Below are positions 9,617-18,698 of a stretch of 64,000 nt of DNA, in pieces. The stretch is from positions 124,001 through 188,000 of the forward strand of contig CBDEFY010000006.1 of NCBI GenBank assembly GCA_965237595.1, written 5' to 3'. Origin of the DNA: UBA9611 sp965237595 (GTDB lineage: Bacteria; Chloroflexota; Dehalococcoidia; Lucifugimonadales; UBA3495). Every line of letters starts with the position of its first letter. Position 1 is the first letter of the stretch. The position numbers and the translations under genes are program-made. The notes beneath the pieces were generated by a model that saw only the letters and a program-made list of their open reading frames with translations, was not told the origin of the DNA and searched no databases.

Positions 9617-9680
9617 CACCCCGCCATACTCCCTCTCAATCTCCCCTGAGGCGTTCTTGGCCGCCTGTTCCGCCGGCTGG

Positions 9681-9686
9681 TATACT
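9681..9686 (+). promoter_or_regulatory. Candidate promoter for small zinc protein/flavodoxin pair
   Basis: TATACT at 9681 is preceded 18 bases earlier by TTGGCC at 9657, giving a plausible sigma-70 promoter just upstream of the first GTG codons of the small zinc protein. It follows the anti-sigma stop by about 65 bases. Confidence 0.35.
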
Positions 9687-9701
9687 CCGCGCAATTCTGG
9701 T

Positions 9702-9854
9702 GTGGATGGTGCGGTGCCCGTGTTGTTGGTCAAAGACACTTCAGATAAGCCCTACGACCTGACCTGTGAGATCTGCGGCTGTGCGATGATTGAGCAGAAG
9801 TGCAAGATCAGGTGTCTCAACTGCGGGTTCACCCGGGACTGCTCGGACCCCTGA
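9702..9854 (+). CDS. Small zinc-binding protein (CxxC pair, RDCSDP tail)
   Basis: A 50-residue protein if started at GTG 9702. GTG codons at 9714 and 9720 and a TTG at 9657 are alternatives, and no clear ribosome site decides. The conserved core CEICGCAMIEQKCKIRCLNCG plus the RDCSDP terminus has four cysteines in CxxC arrangement, a treble-clef/zinc-ribbon-like fold. Very short proteins with this ending occur widely as hypothetical genes. The stop TGA shares its last base with the ATG of the flavodoxin-like gene, indicating translational coupling. Function unknown. Confidence 0.6.
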   Translation: MDGAVPVLLVKDTSDKPYDLTCEICGCAMIEQKCKIRCLNCGFTRDCSDP

Positions 9855-10387
9855 TGCCCGTCCAAAATCCGGTCCCAACGCCGGTCTCAATACTGGTGCT
9901 ATACGACCGCAAGAATTCAGCCATTGAGAACCTGGCCCGGGCCGCCGCCGTGGGCGTGGAGGTATCCGGGGCGGCCGTTGCAACTCTGAAACGGACCACT
10001 GAAGCGTCTCAAGCCGACCTGCTGTCCGCCGACGGCCTGCTTTTGGGGTGTCCCAATTGGAGCGGAATCACCGGTTCGCTGAAATCATGGCTGGACGACC
10101 AAGGCGATCTCTGGGAAGATGGCTCGCTGGCCGGAAAACCCGCTGCCGCCTTCACCACGGGTTCGGGTCAACACTCCGGCCTGGAAATGACCCTGTTGCA
10201 GATGCTCCACTGGATGTTGGCCTGCGGCATGGTGGTGGTGGGGCTGCCCTGGGGAGAGCGCATGCGCAGCTCGGGCTCATACTACGGGGCGACGGCTGTG
10301 GGGGAAGTGACCAATGAAGACCTGGCGCAAGCCCGGGAATTGGGCGCCCGATTGGCGTCGGTAGCTGTCAAGCTGGCTAGAGCTTAA
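9854..10387 (+). CDS. Flavodoxin/NADPH-dependent FMN reductase-like protein
   Basis: 177 residues from ATG 9854 (TGATG overlap with the gene before it). SILVLYDRKNSAIENLARAAA is the phosphate-binding first strand and loop of the flavodoxin fold, although the loop is not the canonical T/SxTGxT. LLLGCPNWSGITGSLKSWLDD and KPAAAFTTGSGQHSGLE resemble the FMN-contacting 50s and 90s loops of WrbA-type NAD(P)H:quinone oxidoreductases. It is likely a cytoplasmic FMN-dependent reductase. Its coupling to a small zinc protein suggests a shared redox task, but this is inference. Confidence 0.75.
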   Translation: MPVQNPVPTPVSILVLYDRKNSAIENLARAAAVGVEVSGAAVATLKRTTEASQADLLSADGLLLGCPNWSGITGSLKSWLDDQGDLWEDGSLAGKPAAAFTTGSGQHSGLEMTLLQMLHWMLACGMVVVGLPWGERMRSSGSYYGATAVGEVTNEDLAQARELGARLASVAVKLARA

Positions 10388-10430
10388 TTCTCGGTCGGGT
10401 AGGGCCACCAATCCGGGTAGTTCCGGAGCT

Positions 10431-11918
10431 TCAGGTGCCAGTTCGGTGGGGCCACCATTCCGGATAATTCCGAAGCTTCAGATGACGGAAGAGCTGGGGT
10501 TGGACCTCCACCGCCAAACGCATCGCTTCCTTCATCGGTTCCCGGATGGAGAAGTGGGCTTCTTCAGAGGTCCGCATCTTGAACAGGTGGTAGCACTCCC
10601 GCAGGTTGAACTTGCTCACCACCCGCCGGTTATGGGCGTGGGTCACCAGGTATTGGGCGGCCAGGGGCGATACCTCCCGCACCTTCCAGTAGACCTCTTC
10701 CGCCGGGCGCACCGCTTCCTCGAAATCTGATTCCAGCCCAGCCTGAGCCACCACCGGAGGGATGCGGTAGCCGTGGGCCACCGTCAGGGGTTGGGGCAGG
10801 TAGGACATCATCCGGTGCCGCTTGAACTCTCGGTAGGCGCCGTAGTCCAGCAGGAATTCGAAGCTGTAGTCCACGACTTCAAACTCCCGCAAGGGGGCAT
10901 CGTGGGGCCCCAAACCAGCCGCGCACTCGTCGATTATTGCCTGCCGGGACTCCGGGCCCAGGTCTTTCACCCGCTCCAAGACCTGGTCATAGGTCAGGTT
11001 GGAGTGGCGGTAGAGCAGCGCCGCCGCCAGTTTCTCCTCGCCCTTTCGGTCCCAGTGGACCAGCCTGACCTCGGGAGCGCTCACCCCGGACTTTGCGGCC
11101 TCCAAAGACGGTTCTTCCGATGGGAAACCAAACCGCCGGGCCAGGTCGAGTTGCAGCCCCGGCGCACGCTCAAGGTAGTCGGCTATGCCAGCGTATTTGA
11201 TTAGCGTCGGCGTGATTAACCGGCCCTGCTCTCTCACCTCGTCGCCCAAGCGCTGTTCCTCAATCAATTGCGAGGACACCAACTTGGAGATGGCGTGCTC
11301 CAATGTCCGGGCGTTGGCCGTAACTCCAACGTTGGTGAGCGTGGCCGCTGGCAGCACCGCCCGGCAATGGTCGGTGGCCACCCGGCGCAGCCGCAAGTTG
11401 AAGGCCCCGTCACGCTCACTCGCGATGCGGGGCGTGGCCTCCCGCAGATGGTCCATGCAGCCGTCAATCAGCTTCATGTAGCCCCGGAATAGGCCCTGAC
11501 AGGCGGCTTCGTACTCTTTCTTGAGGGCCGGGTGCTGAGTCAGCTCTTCGGGGACGTGGTAATAGTCCTCCGGCATCACCTGGTAGCGGGAGGACTTCTC
11601 CGTGTACGATGCCAGCCGGTTGTCCTCCAGAGTGTCGCAAGCCAGCCGCGACACGTTCTCCACCGCCAGGTGCACCACGGCATGCTCGGCAACTGAGGCG
11701 TGTCCGTAGCCCAACACCCAGCGCTCGTGGAAGTCGGCCGCCTTCTCTTGGCTCACCTGCTCCGCAATCTCGTCAAAGGCCTCGGGCCGGCGGGAGGTCA
11801 TGGCAAAGGCAACCGCAATCTGCTCCTCGCTCAAATCATGGGCGTCCAGCGGGTAAACACGCCTGGGGTAATGCGGTCCGGTTCCCTGGATATCGGTCAG
11901 CGGGCGGTGAAAACTCAC
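10431..11918 (-). CDS. thyX: FAD-dependent thymidylate synthase, double-domain form
   Basis: 495 residues, about twice a classical ThyX, made of two ThyX-like halves. The N-terminal half has GYGHASVAEHAVVHLAVENVSRLA and NRLASYTEKSSRYQ, the substrate-side SxR region, but lacks the RHR triad (DNR instead). The C-terminal half has YREFKRHRMMSYLPQ with the RHR motif, and VVSKFNLRECYHLFKMRTSEEAHFSIREPM. ThyX makes dTMP from dUMP with methylene-tetrahydrofolate, FAD and NADPH. Long ThyX versions of about 500 residues are known; the motifs here are divided between the halves. No thyA is seen in the window. The gene is convergent with the flavodoxin gene. Confidence 0.88.
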   Translation of the reverse strand: MSFHRPLTDIQGTGPHYPRRVYPLDAHDLSEEQIAVAFAMTSRRPEAFDEIAEQVSQEKAADFHERWVLGYGHASVAEHAVVHLAVENVSRLACDTLEDNRLASYTEKSSRYQVMPEDYYHVPEELTQHPALKKEYEAACQGLFRGYMKLIDGCMDHLREATPRIASERDGAFNLRLRRVATDHCRAVLPAATLTNVGVTANARTLEHAISKLVSSQLIEEQRLGDEVREQGRLITPTLIKYAGIADYLERAPGLQLDLARRFGFPSEEPSLEAAKSGVSAPEVRLVHWDRKGEEKLAAALLYRHSNLTYDQVLERVKDLGPESRQAIIDECAAGLGPHDAPLREFEVVDYSFEFLLDYGAYREFKRHRMMSYLPQPLTVAHGYRIPPVVAQAGLESDFEEAVRPAEEVYWKVREVSPLAAQYLVTHAHNRRVVSKFNLRECYHLFKMRTSEEAHFSIREPMKEAMRLAVEVQPQLFRHLKLRNYPEWWPHRTGT

Positions 11919-12447
11919 GTGTAGTTTACTGAGAAAGGCGCCTAAGCTATTTGCCTAGAATCCGCCATCGGCGTCAAGGATTTCCTGTCCCAACTTTAGG
12001 ACAATTGTGGCGGCCCGCTGGGCAATAAACAAGGGCCTGGAAGCAGAAACGAACTCTCCCCTAAAATCGCTCATCTTGAGCCTGTTAAATGAGGCCTCCG
12101 TGAAGGATTATGCAGGCGAAATAGATGTTTCGACAAGCTCACCACGAACGGACTGGAAATGACGAGTGGCCGGCAAAACCGTTCGTCCTTGTATCTTAAA
12201 CCAGGACGTGGCAGGCCGAATCGTCCTAGCAGAGACAAGTGCATAAGTTACCTTTCCACACATAATCCCAAGAAATCTGCACAGAAACCGTCGCCAAGTG
12301 GGAATATAACGCATGAAATCGCTGACAAGTAGCCGAAAAGTATCCGAAAAGTGGATGTGGAATGCAAAAGTCCCCGCCGCAGGCACGAATTTCCCACGTC
12401 TAAAGCACAATAAAGCACAAATCTTGAATTTAGGAGTAAAATCCACA
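11919..12447. other. Gene-free interval with a dispersed repeat
   Basis: About 530 bases without a supportable gene. The word TTCGACAAGCTCACCA at 12129-12144 recurs at 16934-16949, marking a dispersed intergenic repeat. A weak frame running into the next gene upstream of 12448 has no ribosome site or conservation to support it. Confidence 0.5.
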
Positions 12448-13101
12448 ATGGCCATTCAGGAGAGAGACATCAGCCAAGAGGAGTTTGATCCCATCGTGCC
12501 AAATCCAGTATGCCCTCACTGCCATACAGAGAACGTACTGGACAAGAACACCTACGGCTTCTACAAAGGGCCGGTGCCCTGTCTCCACTGTCCAGAGGCG
12601 TACATGGTGCACTTCAGCAACCCTCCGGGCACCCCGATAAGCCAGCGTCTTATCGGGGGCTACATGGTGTCCCCCGTACGTCCCATCGGCGATCCCGTGT
12701 TCCTCGACGACCTTGACGGCTACACGATCCCGGCAGCCGTTCGCAGGGATTTCAGGGATGCGGTCTTCTGCCGGGACTACCAGCTCCCGCGCCAGGCGGC
12801 TGGAACGTGCCGGTATGTCATCCAGAGAGCTTTGCTTGAGAAGGGCGTCGGCGATGACACGCCGATGAAGATGGTCAACAAGGCGAGGCATGACAAGCTA
12901 CTGAGTGAGATCACGTCGAGGCTGTGTCAGGCGGCGGTGTTCCTAGGCAGCAAGGGTTCACACCCGCCGGATGACTACTGGGACGAGATCGGGAACGATG
13001 AGGCAACTTTGGCGTTGGTGCTAACGCGCCGCATTCTCACCGAGCTGTTCCAGAAGTGGAGTGCCATCAGTCCCTCGGAACACCGGAAGCTCATGGCCTG
13101 A
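12448..13101 (+). CDS. DUF4145-like protein with N-terminal zinc ribbon
   Basis: 217 residues from ATG 12448 with GGAG about 11 bases upstream; an earlier in-frame start at 12313 has no support. The N-terminus has CPHCHTEN and PCLHCPEAYMVHF, a CxxC-type zinc ribbon. The C-terminal part (CRYVIQRALLEKGVG, LCQAAVFLGSKGSHPPDDYWDEIGNDEATLALVLTRRILTELF) resembles the helical DUF4145 domain. Proteins with this domain often accompany restriction or defence genes, but no partner is adjacent. It sits at the edge of an IS-rich accessory patch. Function unknown. Confidence 0.55.
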   Translation: MAIQERDISQEEFDPIVPNPVCPHCHTENVLDKNTYGFYKGPVPCLHCPEAYMVHFSNPPGTPISQRLIGGYMVSPVRPIGDPVFLDDLDGYTIPAAVRRDFRDAVFCRDYQLPRQAAGTCRYVIQRALLEKGVGDDTPMKMVNKARHDKLLSEITSRLCQAAVFLGSKGSHPPDDYWDEIGNDEATLALVLTRRILTELFQKWSAISPSEHRKLMA

Positions 13102-13791
13102 AGCGAGACGCCGAATTCGGCGTAGACGGTGCCACCTCTACCGGTGGGGTCGGTGACGTCCCCTCCGAGTCCGATGTAGACGCCGGATGAGTTTCTATCA
13201 TGGCCTCTGCCAAGTCCCAAGCCATCGCGCCTATTGTGTTCCATCCTACGCTTTCCAGCGATTGGGGTATGCCCTCTTCACTCACTGTCATATCAACGGT
13301 CTGCAAAGCCCACTTATTGGCCAGTAACCCGATCAGCGCTTGACCCGCATAGTACTCCTTTTAGGGTCATGCCGCTCTGACCAGGAGAACTGACTCCTCG
13401 ACCATCAGTAAAAGGTGATACTGGAAATGCTAGTTTGTCGCCCATGTATGCCATATCTGTTTCCCCCTTCTCCCGTTAAATCCTTAACCCTGCGGCAGAC
13501 GCTAACAGGCCCACTGAGAATGGCAGGCTTACAGCGCTGACACCAACTCAAAGGTTTGTAATATAGTACCACCCAACCCATCTTCCCCACCCCCTTTCTT
13601 GGGGTCAGTCTGGTGAGTCTGACCCCAACATTGGCGTTTCTGACCCAAAATACCCCCCGGAAAAAGGGTTTTGGGGCTCAGTAGAGTTTGACCAGTCCGC
13701 CGCTTGAGGTGTATAGTGGCAGGCATAAAGCGAACCCGCCGGAGCATCAACTCCTAGCGGGTTCTAGTCCACTAGGAAGGTTCGGTTCCAA
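13102..13791. other. Gene-poor interval before transposase, with a 10-bp stem hairpin
   Basis: About 690 bases with only short, unconvincing frames. A hairpin with stem TTGGGGTCAG (13599-13608) and CTGACCCCAA (13619-13628) is present. It may be a terminator or part of the left end of the neighbouring IS. I could not identify paired terminal inverted repeats for that IS. Confidence 0.4.
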
Positions 13792-15007
13792 GTGGCTTCG
13801 GCTCAGTCTACCCAATTCAGCTGCGCTCCGCAACCGTGCGGCTCCCTCAGCTCCGATGATCTACGGGAGTCGCTAGACACTCTCACGACAACGGCTCTCT
13901 CCCTGCTGGAGACGCTGCGCGAGTATCGAAAGAACGGTCGCCCCGGCCACTCCCTGACGGCTCTCTGGCGGGCTTACCCGGCATCGTTCCTCCTCAATGT
14001 TCCCCACACCAACGCACTCATTCGCCGTCTCCAGGATGACGCCGACTTCCGCGCCCTGTGCGGCTTCGGGGATGTCCTTCCCCACCGGACGACCTTCAAC
14101 CGCTTCATCCAGCGGCTCTCCCACCACGCAACAGAGGTGGAGGGCATCCTGGCTGGCCTGACGTGCAGGTTGCAGGAGCTGCTGCCAGACCTTGGGGACA
14201 CGGTAGCCGTGGACTCGACTACCGTGCGGAGCCACAGCAACCCCAACCGGAGAGTCATAAGCGACCCCGAGGCGTCCTGGGCAGCCAAGAACTCCCCCAG
14301 GGCCAAGTCCCGAGGGAAGGAATGGCACTTCGGCTACAAGTCCCACGTAGTGGCCGACGCCAAGTACGGGCTGCCCTTGGGCCAGATTGTGACCACCGCC
14401 AGCCGCAACGACTCGCCGGAGCTCCCCGCGGTGATGGAGCACACGAAGGCGCTCTTGCCTTGGTTCAAGCCGAAGGTGGCGATTGCCGACCGGGGATACG
14501 ACGCGCTGACCAACCACGAGTACGTTGTAAGCCAGGGCGCTATCCCTATCATCCACATCAGGAAACTGGCCAAGGGCGAGATTTACACGAAGGAGGGAAC
14601 ACCGAACTGCGTAGGAAATGTCCCGATGGAGTACGTGGGCAGCGACCCTGAGAGAGGCCGCTTGTACCGGTGCCGGTCGGAGGGTTGCCACCTCAAGGGG
14701 TCACTCTACGGCGGGAGTGTTCACTGCCGGGACTGGGTGTGGGAGGACCCGAGACCTGCGGCTGTTCGGAGTAATCAGGCGGGACGGCCCTGAGTGGAAA
14801 GAGCTGTACACACAGCGCCAAGCCATTGAGCGCGTGTTCAAGTCAATGAAGGAAAGCCGCAGGCTGGAGCGTCACTGCGTCCGCGGGCTCCGGCAGATTA
14901 CCCTCCACGCGTTCATGTCAGCCCTGGCATTCCAGGTGACGGCGCTGGTGCGGATTCTGGCCGGGGAGGCGGAGTGGATGAGGTGGATGGTAAGGAAGGT
15001 AGCGTAG
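13792..15007 (+). pseudogene. IS4/IS5-type DDE transposase, frameshifted
   Basis: The first frame (GTG 13792) gives the N-terminal helical part and the catalytic-domain strands VAVDSTTVRSHS (first D) and VAIADRGYDALTNHEY (second D). Similarity then passes into the +1 frame near 14752. There RLFGVIRRDGPEWKELYTQRQAIERVFKSMKESRR supplies the conserved E, ending at 15007. Together the frames give one full-length transposase of roughly 405 residues. A one-base indel, or less likely programmed frameshifting, explains the break. It belongs to the DDE_Tnp_1 superfamily (IS4/IS5/IS1182-like). IS ends were not resolved. Confidence 0.75.
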
Positions 15008-15149
15008 GTGCGAAGCGAGCCTATGGGAGAAAATTGCAAAACTCCCGTGCCGGCCCACGGCCCGGATTTAGGGGGCAAAGGTTACGAATTACGGAATCGG
15101 GGCATCGCCTGAAATGGCTTGAATTAGGGACTATGGTGATCCACTTTTC

Positions 15150-15428
15150 TCACCTTGGAGGGTTCGGGAAAAGTATAGCAAACACCCTAGGGAAGACCAC
15201 AATCGCAGCCACGACTGCCCCGAAGTACCACCTGACCGCCACCGAGAAGAAGTCCAGCATGGACTCTGATACCTCACAGTCCTCGCCTTGCTGAAGGTCC
15301 CAAACGTGCGATGCTCCGAGAAGAAACACCCCCACGACAGGGAACGCTATCAACAGGTACTGGATCACACCGGTGTGGAGCCGAACCAAGCGCAATCGGG
15401 CCTTTCTCTCCTCGTCGTTGCCTGTCAC
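15150..15428 (-). CDS. Small two-helix membrane protein, hypothetical
   Basis: 92 residues starting at GTG 15428. Two hydrophobic segments are clear: VIQYLLIAFPVVGVFLLGAS and a C-terminal WYFGAVVAAIVVFPRVFAIL. A charged N-terminus (DEERKARLRLVR) precedes them. There is no recognisable family and no obvious ribosome site. It ends beyond the IS4/IS5-type pseudogene, and its upstream region is cut by an IS3 copy 40 bases away, so its promoter may be lost. Confidence 0.45.
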   Translation of the reverse strand: MTGNDEERKARLRLVRLHTGVIQYLLIAFPVVGVFLLGASHVWDLQQGEDCEVSESMLDFFSVAVRWYFGAVVAAIVVFPRVFAILFPNPPR

Positions 15429-15540
15429 CGGTCATCCGGGATGACTTCACCAGTGGTGTAGTCAAGATTGAGGTGGACCCGGAAATTCGGACAGGTGGTT
15501 AAGTGAGAGTTCTGCTCCTAAAATAGCCACAGCTGTTGCT

Positions 15541-15843
15541 GTGAGGGAGGAGTGGGACATGTCAAAAGAGCGGAGGAAGCACAGCCCAACATTCAAGGCC
15601 AAGGTGGCCCTGGAAGCGGTGAAGGGTGAAGAGACGGTGGCCCAACTGGCCGCCCGCTACGAGGTCCATCCCGGGCAGATCCAGGCCTGGAAGAAGTCCT
15701 TGTTGGAAGGAGCGGTCGGCGTCTTTGGTGGGAACCAAGACAAACGCCAGAAGAGCGATGCGGTCCTTGTTGCCCGGCTCTATCAGCAGATCGGCCAACT
15801 GAAGGTTGAGCGGGATTTCTTGGCGGAGAGGCTCGGTCCATGA
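15541..15843 (+). CDS. IS3-family OrfA (copy 1)
   Basis: 100 residues. MSKERRKHSPTFKAKVALEA and VAQLAARYEVHPGQIQAWKKSL form the helix-turn-helix DNA-binding domain. A leucine-rich C-terminal coiled coil (ARLYQQIGQLKVERDFLAERL) mediates multimerisation. The stop overlaps the OrfB start as ATGA. Confidence 0.93.
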   Translation: MREEWDMSKERRKHSPTFKAKVALEAVKGEETVAQLAARYEVHPGQIQAWKKSLLEGAVGVFGGNQDKRQKSDAVLVARLYQQIGQLKVERDFLAERLGP

Positions 15844-16784
15844 GCCGGGAGCGGCGGCGGGAGATGGTGGACCGGCGGCACCCAGCCTTGTCCACAGTGA
15901 GACAGTGCGCCTTACTGAGCATCAGCAGGTCCAGCCTAAACTACCGGCGCAAGGGGACTTGCTTGGAGAACCTGACCGTGATGAAGGCGATGGACCACCA
16001 GTACCTAAGTACCCCCTTCTACGGGTCGCGGCGCATGAGGGTCTGGCTGGGCACTCAAGGTCACAGGGTGAACCGGAAGCGGGTCCAGCGTCTGATGCGG
16101 ACCATGGGACTACGTGCCATCTACCGGTGGCCCCAGACCAGCAAGCCGGGGCCAGGGCACAAGGTGTATCCCTACCTCCTGAGCGGCATGGAGATCACCA
16201 GACCAAATCAGGTGTGGGCCGCCGACATCACCTACATCCCCATGGCCAAGGGTTTCTTATACCTGGTGGCCATCATGGATTGGTACACGCGGTACGTGGT
16301 GGCCTGGCGTCTTTCCAACACCTTGGATGCTGATTTCTGTGTCGAGACATTGGAGGAAGCGCTTGGCAAGGGGAAGCCAGAGGTCTTCAACACCGACCAG
16401 GGCAGCCAGTTCACCGGCGAAGCCTTTACCGGTCTCCTAGAGCAGCACGGAGTGAGAATCAGCATGGACGGGAAGGGACGCTACACCGACAACATCTTGT
16501 TGGAGCGGCTGTGGCGCACGGTTAAGTACGAGGAGGTCTACCTGAAAGCCTACTCCAACGGGCGAGAAGCCAAGGCCGGGCTTGACGCATACTTCAGCTT
16601 CTACAACAACCAAAGACCCCACCAGGCCTTGGGCTACCGGACACCGGCTGAGGTGTTCAAAGGAGACTTGGCGCCATCAGATGAACGGTCAATCAATGGG
16701 AAACGGGCACCGAACGGAGCGTTCTCAGACCTTGGAAAGACGGCGGAACTCCCACTTAGTTTTGCACCAAACCTGTCCAACTAA
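15840..16784 (+). CDS. IS3-family OrfB transposase (copy 1)
   Basis: 314 residues with HTH_21 and rve integrase core domains. The DDE residues are visible in VWAADITYIP, FNTDQGSQFTGEAF and LLERLWRTVKYEEVY. OrfB starts in a 4-base ATGA overlap with OrfA. IS3 elements normally make an OrfAB fusion by -1 frameshifting; here either coupling or frameshifting is possible. It is intact in this copy, so the copy may be active. Confidence 0.93.
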   Translation: MSRERRREMVDRRHPALSTVRQCALLSISRSSLNYRRKGTCLENLTVMKAMDHQYLSTPFYGSRRMRVWLGTQGHRVNRKRVQRLMRTMGLRAIYRWPQTSKPGPGHKVYPYLLSGMEITRPNQVWAADITYIPMAKGFLYLVAIMDWYTRYVVAWRLSNTLDADFCVETLEEALGKGKPEVFNTDQGSQFTGEAFTGLLEQHGVRISMDGKGRYTDNILLERLWRTVKYEEVYLKAYSNGREAKAGLDAYFSFYNNQRPHQALGYRTPAEVFKGDLAPSDERSINGKRAPNGAFSDLGKTAELPLSFAPNLSN

Positions 16785-16798
16785 TTGGGTCCACCTCA

Positions 16799-17026
16799 TT
16801 CCATGGTGAAACATGGCAGAGAGTGGCAGCCAAACCTTCAAACGCCTTGACATCCAAGACAGTTGCTGAGCCCCGTCGAAGGATGCGCGTAAACCATGCT
16901 CATGGTGGAGAACGGTCTTAACTTAGGCGGTGGTTCGACAAGCTCACCATGAGCGGATAATCTGAGTCCTCGGTTCACTGGGTTCCGGATTTTGGCAGAA
17001 AGAGGTTGGTGCTTCAGTTTTTCAGC
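16799..17026. repeat. Intergenic interval with dispersed repeat
   Basis: No gene. TTCGACAAGCTCACCA at 16934-16949 repeats the 12129-12144 word, and CATGCTCATGG/CCATGAGC words nearby give further partial palindromy. Confidence 0.4.
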
Positions 17027-18667
17027 CTACGTGAGTGCCCCGAACCCGTCTGGGGTCTGGACCTCCACCAAGTGGGTCTTGCGCGATTCGATGGCGCTCT
17101 CCAAGGCCTGGCCCATCTCCTTGACGGTGGACACCTTGGTGCCTTCGAAGCCATAGGACTCAAAGAGTTTGACGAAGTCGGGGTTGACCAACTCGGTGGC
17201 GAACTGGTGGTTGTCGCCGAACCGCTCACTCTGGAACTTCTTCAACACTCCCCAAGAGTCGTCGTTGAACATCAACACCACCGGGTGTATGCCATATTGG
17301 GCGCAGGTGGCCAGCTCTTGGAGGTTGTATTGGAACCCACCGTCGCCGGTGACGCAGACCACCGGGCTGTCCGGCTTGCCCACCTTGGCGCCGACTCCCG
17401 CTGGAAAGGCGAACCCCAGACCGAGCCAACCGTGGGGGTGCATGAAGGTCCGTGGCTCGTATATCTCCAGGCAGCGGCTGGCCCGGCTGGAGGCCACTGC
17501 CGGGTCCAGGGAGAAGATGGTGTTCCGGGGCGTAACCGACCGCACGGTCTCGAAGACCCGCAGTTCGTTGCCCCAGGTTTCCTTCAGCTTCCGGCGTATC
17601 TCGCCCTTCATCGAAGCAATCTCGTCCTTGAAGGAGTCGCCTTTGTAGACGTCCTGGCCGCCGATAGCGCTCAACCACTGCTGCACCACGGCCTGGGAGT
17701 TGGCTACGATGGGCACGGTGGTCTGGTAGTTCTTGCCGATGGCATCTCCGTCCAGCAACACGTGGACCAAGTCCTTGGGCAGTTGAAACTGGATGCCGGT
17801 GGTGGAGCGCTGGGGCAGTATGGACCCCAGAACGACGACCGAGTCACAGGTGCCCAACCACTCTTGGACCGGGTTCTCGCCCCAGATTCGCCGCCCCAGG
17901 GTCTGACCCAGGGACTGGGGATGGTCCTCGGGGAAAGCCCCCTTTGCGCCGTCGCTGGTGACCACGGCCGCGCCCAGTTTCTCCGCCAGTTCGATAATCT
18001 GCTGGGTGCCGCCTTGAATCTGGACTTCCTCCCCCACCATGATGGCAGGCCGCTAGGCCTTGAGGAGCATCTGCAGCCCCTGCTCAACCTTGTTGGGGTC
18101 GCCCTTGGGGATATCCGGCTCCCTGGCGGTCAACACCTCAACGTCGGCCTGGGCGCCCAAAAGGTTGGTGGGTATCTCCAGTTCGATGGGCCGGGGCCGG
18201 CGGGTCTGGAACCGGTCGAAGGCCTCCATGAAGTTGTCGGGGATGGACTCCACCTGGTTAATCATGGCGTTCCAATCGGTCACCGCCTCGAACATGCGGA
18301 GTTGGTCCTTAGTCTCGTGGGTGGACAGCTTACCCTGGCCGAAGAACTCCTGCTCCACGTTGGTGGTAATCTCCAGCACGGGAGACCCGGAGAAGTAGGC
18401 TTCGCCCAGAGCGCCTACCGAGTCTGCCGCGCCGGGTCCGGTGCTGGTAATCAGCACCCCGGGCTTGCCGGTGGCCCTGGCGTAACCGTCGGCCATGAAC
18501 CCGCAACCCAACTCCAGGCGCCCTCCGATGAACCGCAGGCTATCTTGGCTGGCGAATAGGGAATCGAAGAGGTCCAGGTTGTGGATGGATATGATGCCGA
18601 ATACGGTATCAACCCCTTGGGCCTTGAGCGACTCTACTACAGTCTGTCCACCGGTTAGTTTAGGCAC
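17027..18667 (-). pseudogene. Acetolactate synthase-like TPP enzyme interrupted by one amber codon
   Basis: Read through TAG at 18055-18053, the frame is 546 residues, the normal size of acetolactate synthase-type enzymes. The N-terminal part has TVVESLKAQGVDTVFGI, a normally aligned MADGYARATGKPGVLITSTGPGAAD and the PYR domain. After the stop come VQIQGGTQQIIELAEKL (middle domain) and the TPP-binding CVTGDGGFQYNLQELATCAQYG with VLMFNDDSWG. Both halves are otherwise intact and in the same frame. The catalytic Glu position normally seen as xGE lies in FGIISIHNLDLFDS and is not obvious, so benzoylformate or oxalyl-CoA decarboxylase-like roles are possible. It lies 31 bases downstream of the E2 gene in the same operon. 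Confidence 0.85.
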
Positions 18668-18698
18668 TTGTGCTCTCCTTCCGTATGGCTGTCCGCCA

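Larger units (their letters stand above)
15469..16798 (+). mobile_element. IS3-family element, copy 1 (1330 bp)
   Basis: Ends are TGAGGTGGACCC on the left and GGGTCCACCTCA on the right, extended as imperfect inverted repeats sharing GGACAGGT. This is one of five near-identical copies in the window. Flanking triplets differ (GAT on the left, TTC on the right), so there is no target duplication, unlike the other four. This suggests recombination or a deletion next to this copy. Confidence 0.95.

Noticed and set aside
12313..12447. Upstream extension of the DUF4145-like gene
   Set aside because: The extension is low in family-like sequence, lacks a ribosome site, and ATG 12448 has GGAG upstream.
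18053..18055. Reassignment of TAG to a sense codon
   Set aside because: TAG is used as the normal end of several intact genes here (for example 4538, 5421, 7974, 25193), so genome-wide recoding is unlikely.
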